From Tepidibacter aestuarii (GTDB lineage Bacteria; Bacillota; Clostridia; Peptostreptococcales; Peptostreptococcaceae), in the NCBI RefSeq assembly GCF_934924865.1, contig NZ_OW235315.1, positions 1,612,001 through 1,676,000 of the forward strand: a DNA stretch of 64,000 nucleotides, in the 5' to 3' direction. A program made the position numbers and the translations under genes. The notes below the pieces were generated by a model. That model ran no database searches, was not told where the DNA came from, and saw only the letters and a program-made list of their open reading frames with translations. Shown here piece by piece: positions 63,497 through 64,000 of this stretch (positions are counted from its first letter, which is position 1; every line of letters starts with the position of its first letter).

Positions 63497-63620
63497 TATA
63501 ATTGGACAAATTAGGCTTGTACTAAAAATAGGGAACACCTCAACAAGAATGCGATATGCATTTTAAAAATAATTATCTGCTTATGAAATGAAGAGGATGG
63601 ATAAACCATTCTCTTTTTGT
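63497..63620 (+). repeat. Repeat family A, copy 8
   Basis: ATTGGACAAATTAGGCTTG, AGGGAACACCTC, CAAGAATGC, AATAATTATCTGCTTATGAA, GAAGAGGATGG/CCATTCTCTTTTT. It lies 93 bases after the HAD gene stop. Confidence 0.8.
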
Positions 63621-64000
63621 ATATAGGATTATTTATAAAAATATATGAAAAGGCAGATTGGCTTAAAAAATAAAAAATTATATTAGTATTAAGATCATGG
63701 AAAATATTGTACAATAAAAAAATTTCTAGGTTGCTATTAATAGATTTAAAATAGCAGTAATGTAAGGTATTTTGAATGAAATAAGCTATAAGTAGTTTTA
63801 CATACTAGGATGAAAAGTAGATTAGATAAATAACAGACTTCATTTACATTTTAATTATAATAGAAAGTTAGAAAAGAAGAATATGAAAATTAAAAGAATA
63901 GGCAAAAGAAAGTTCTACTCTTGAATTATAGAATTTACTCATAAGATGAGTTGAAAATAAATAAAATTTAAAGTAAGAATAGATGCTTGTACTTAAAATA
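63621..64000 (+). other. AT-rich right end, no gene seen
   Basis: No ORF with a ribosome site, hairpin or repeat was recognised in the last 380 bases. Confidence 0.5.

Overview
The window is AT-rich, low-GC Firmicute DNA, most likely from an anaerobic, spore-forming, amino-acid-fermenting clostridium. The support is a glycine/sarcosine/betaine reductase component B locus with an in-frame selenocysteine UGA, an alpha/beta-type small acid-soluble spore protein, a GerB-type germination permease, a Spo0E-like remnant, and strong AGGAGG-type ribosome sites. The species cannot be named from the sequence.

Region 1 (1-6.8 kb) is a Stickland reductase locus. It holds the end of a histidine kinase, a sigma54-dependent response regulator, a -24/-12 promoter, grdX, the alpha/beta proprotein and selenoprotein gamma subunit of a component B, then an NSS-family sodium symporter with its 30-residue MetS-type small subunit. 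The gamma gene carries an extra in-frame TAA 15 codons after the Sec codon.

Region 2 (7-26 kb) is sparse accessory chromosome. It contains a phosphodiester glycosidase pair, an XRE/desulfoferrodoxin-like fusion, a flavodoxin-like reductase, SASP, a FUSC exporter with a divergent TetR, a sodium:solute symporter, a 2H phosphoesterase, GerB and a DUF3298 protein. At 24.4 kb lies an MtrA/DUF4346 protein interrupted by one UGA, with a hairpin very like the SECIS of the grd gene; it looks like an unannotated selenoprotein. Several short repeat families lie between these genes.

Region 3 (26.8-34.3 kb) is a catabolic cluster: TetR, a 2-enoate-reductase-like flavoenzyme, an internally duplicated cupin, an M20 amidohydrolase and an iron alcohol dehydrogenase, with an IS6-family transposase remnant.

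Region 4 (34.6-52.9 kb) is the most unusual part. Thirteen copies of a unit of about 120 bp, all in the same orientation, separate unrelated one- to three-gene packets: beta-lactamase-like hydrolase, CAT-like acetyltransferase, DUF4269, copper-amine-oxidase-N protein, Zn ribbon, SurA-like protein, QueG-like protein, TfoX-C, AraC/GyrI, NADAR, lipoproteins and small membrane proteins. Each unit joins a terminator-like hairpin to a promoter-like AT block. The layout resembles an integron cassette array, but the repeat is not a recognisable attC and no integrase is in the window.

Region 5 (53-61 kb) is a decayed prophage-like tract (AbrB tail, RecU with a stop codon, phage metallopeptidase, ArpU-like regulator with a stop codon, terminase small subunit) mixed with small membrane proteins. 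The window ends with a YiiX-like peptidase and a HAD hydrolase. Genes broken by one in-frame stop or a single-base frameshift recur throughout, which means either ongoing decay, base-call errors or, less likely, nonsense suppression.
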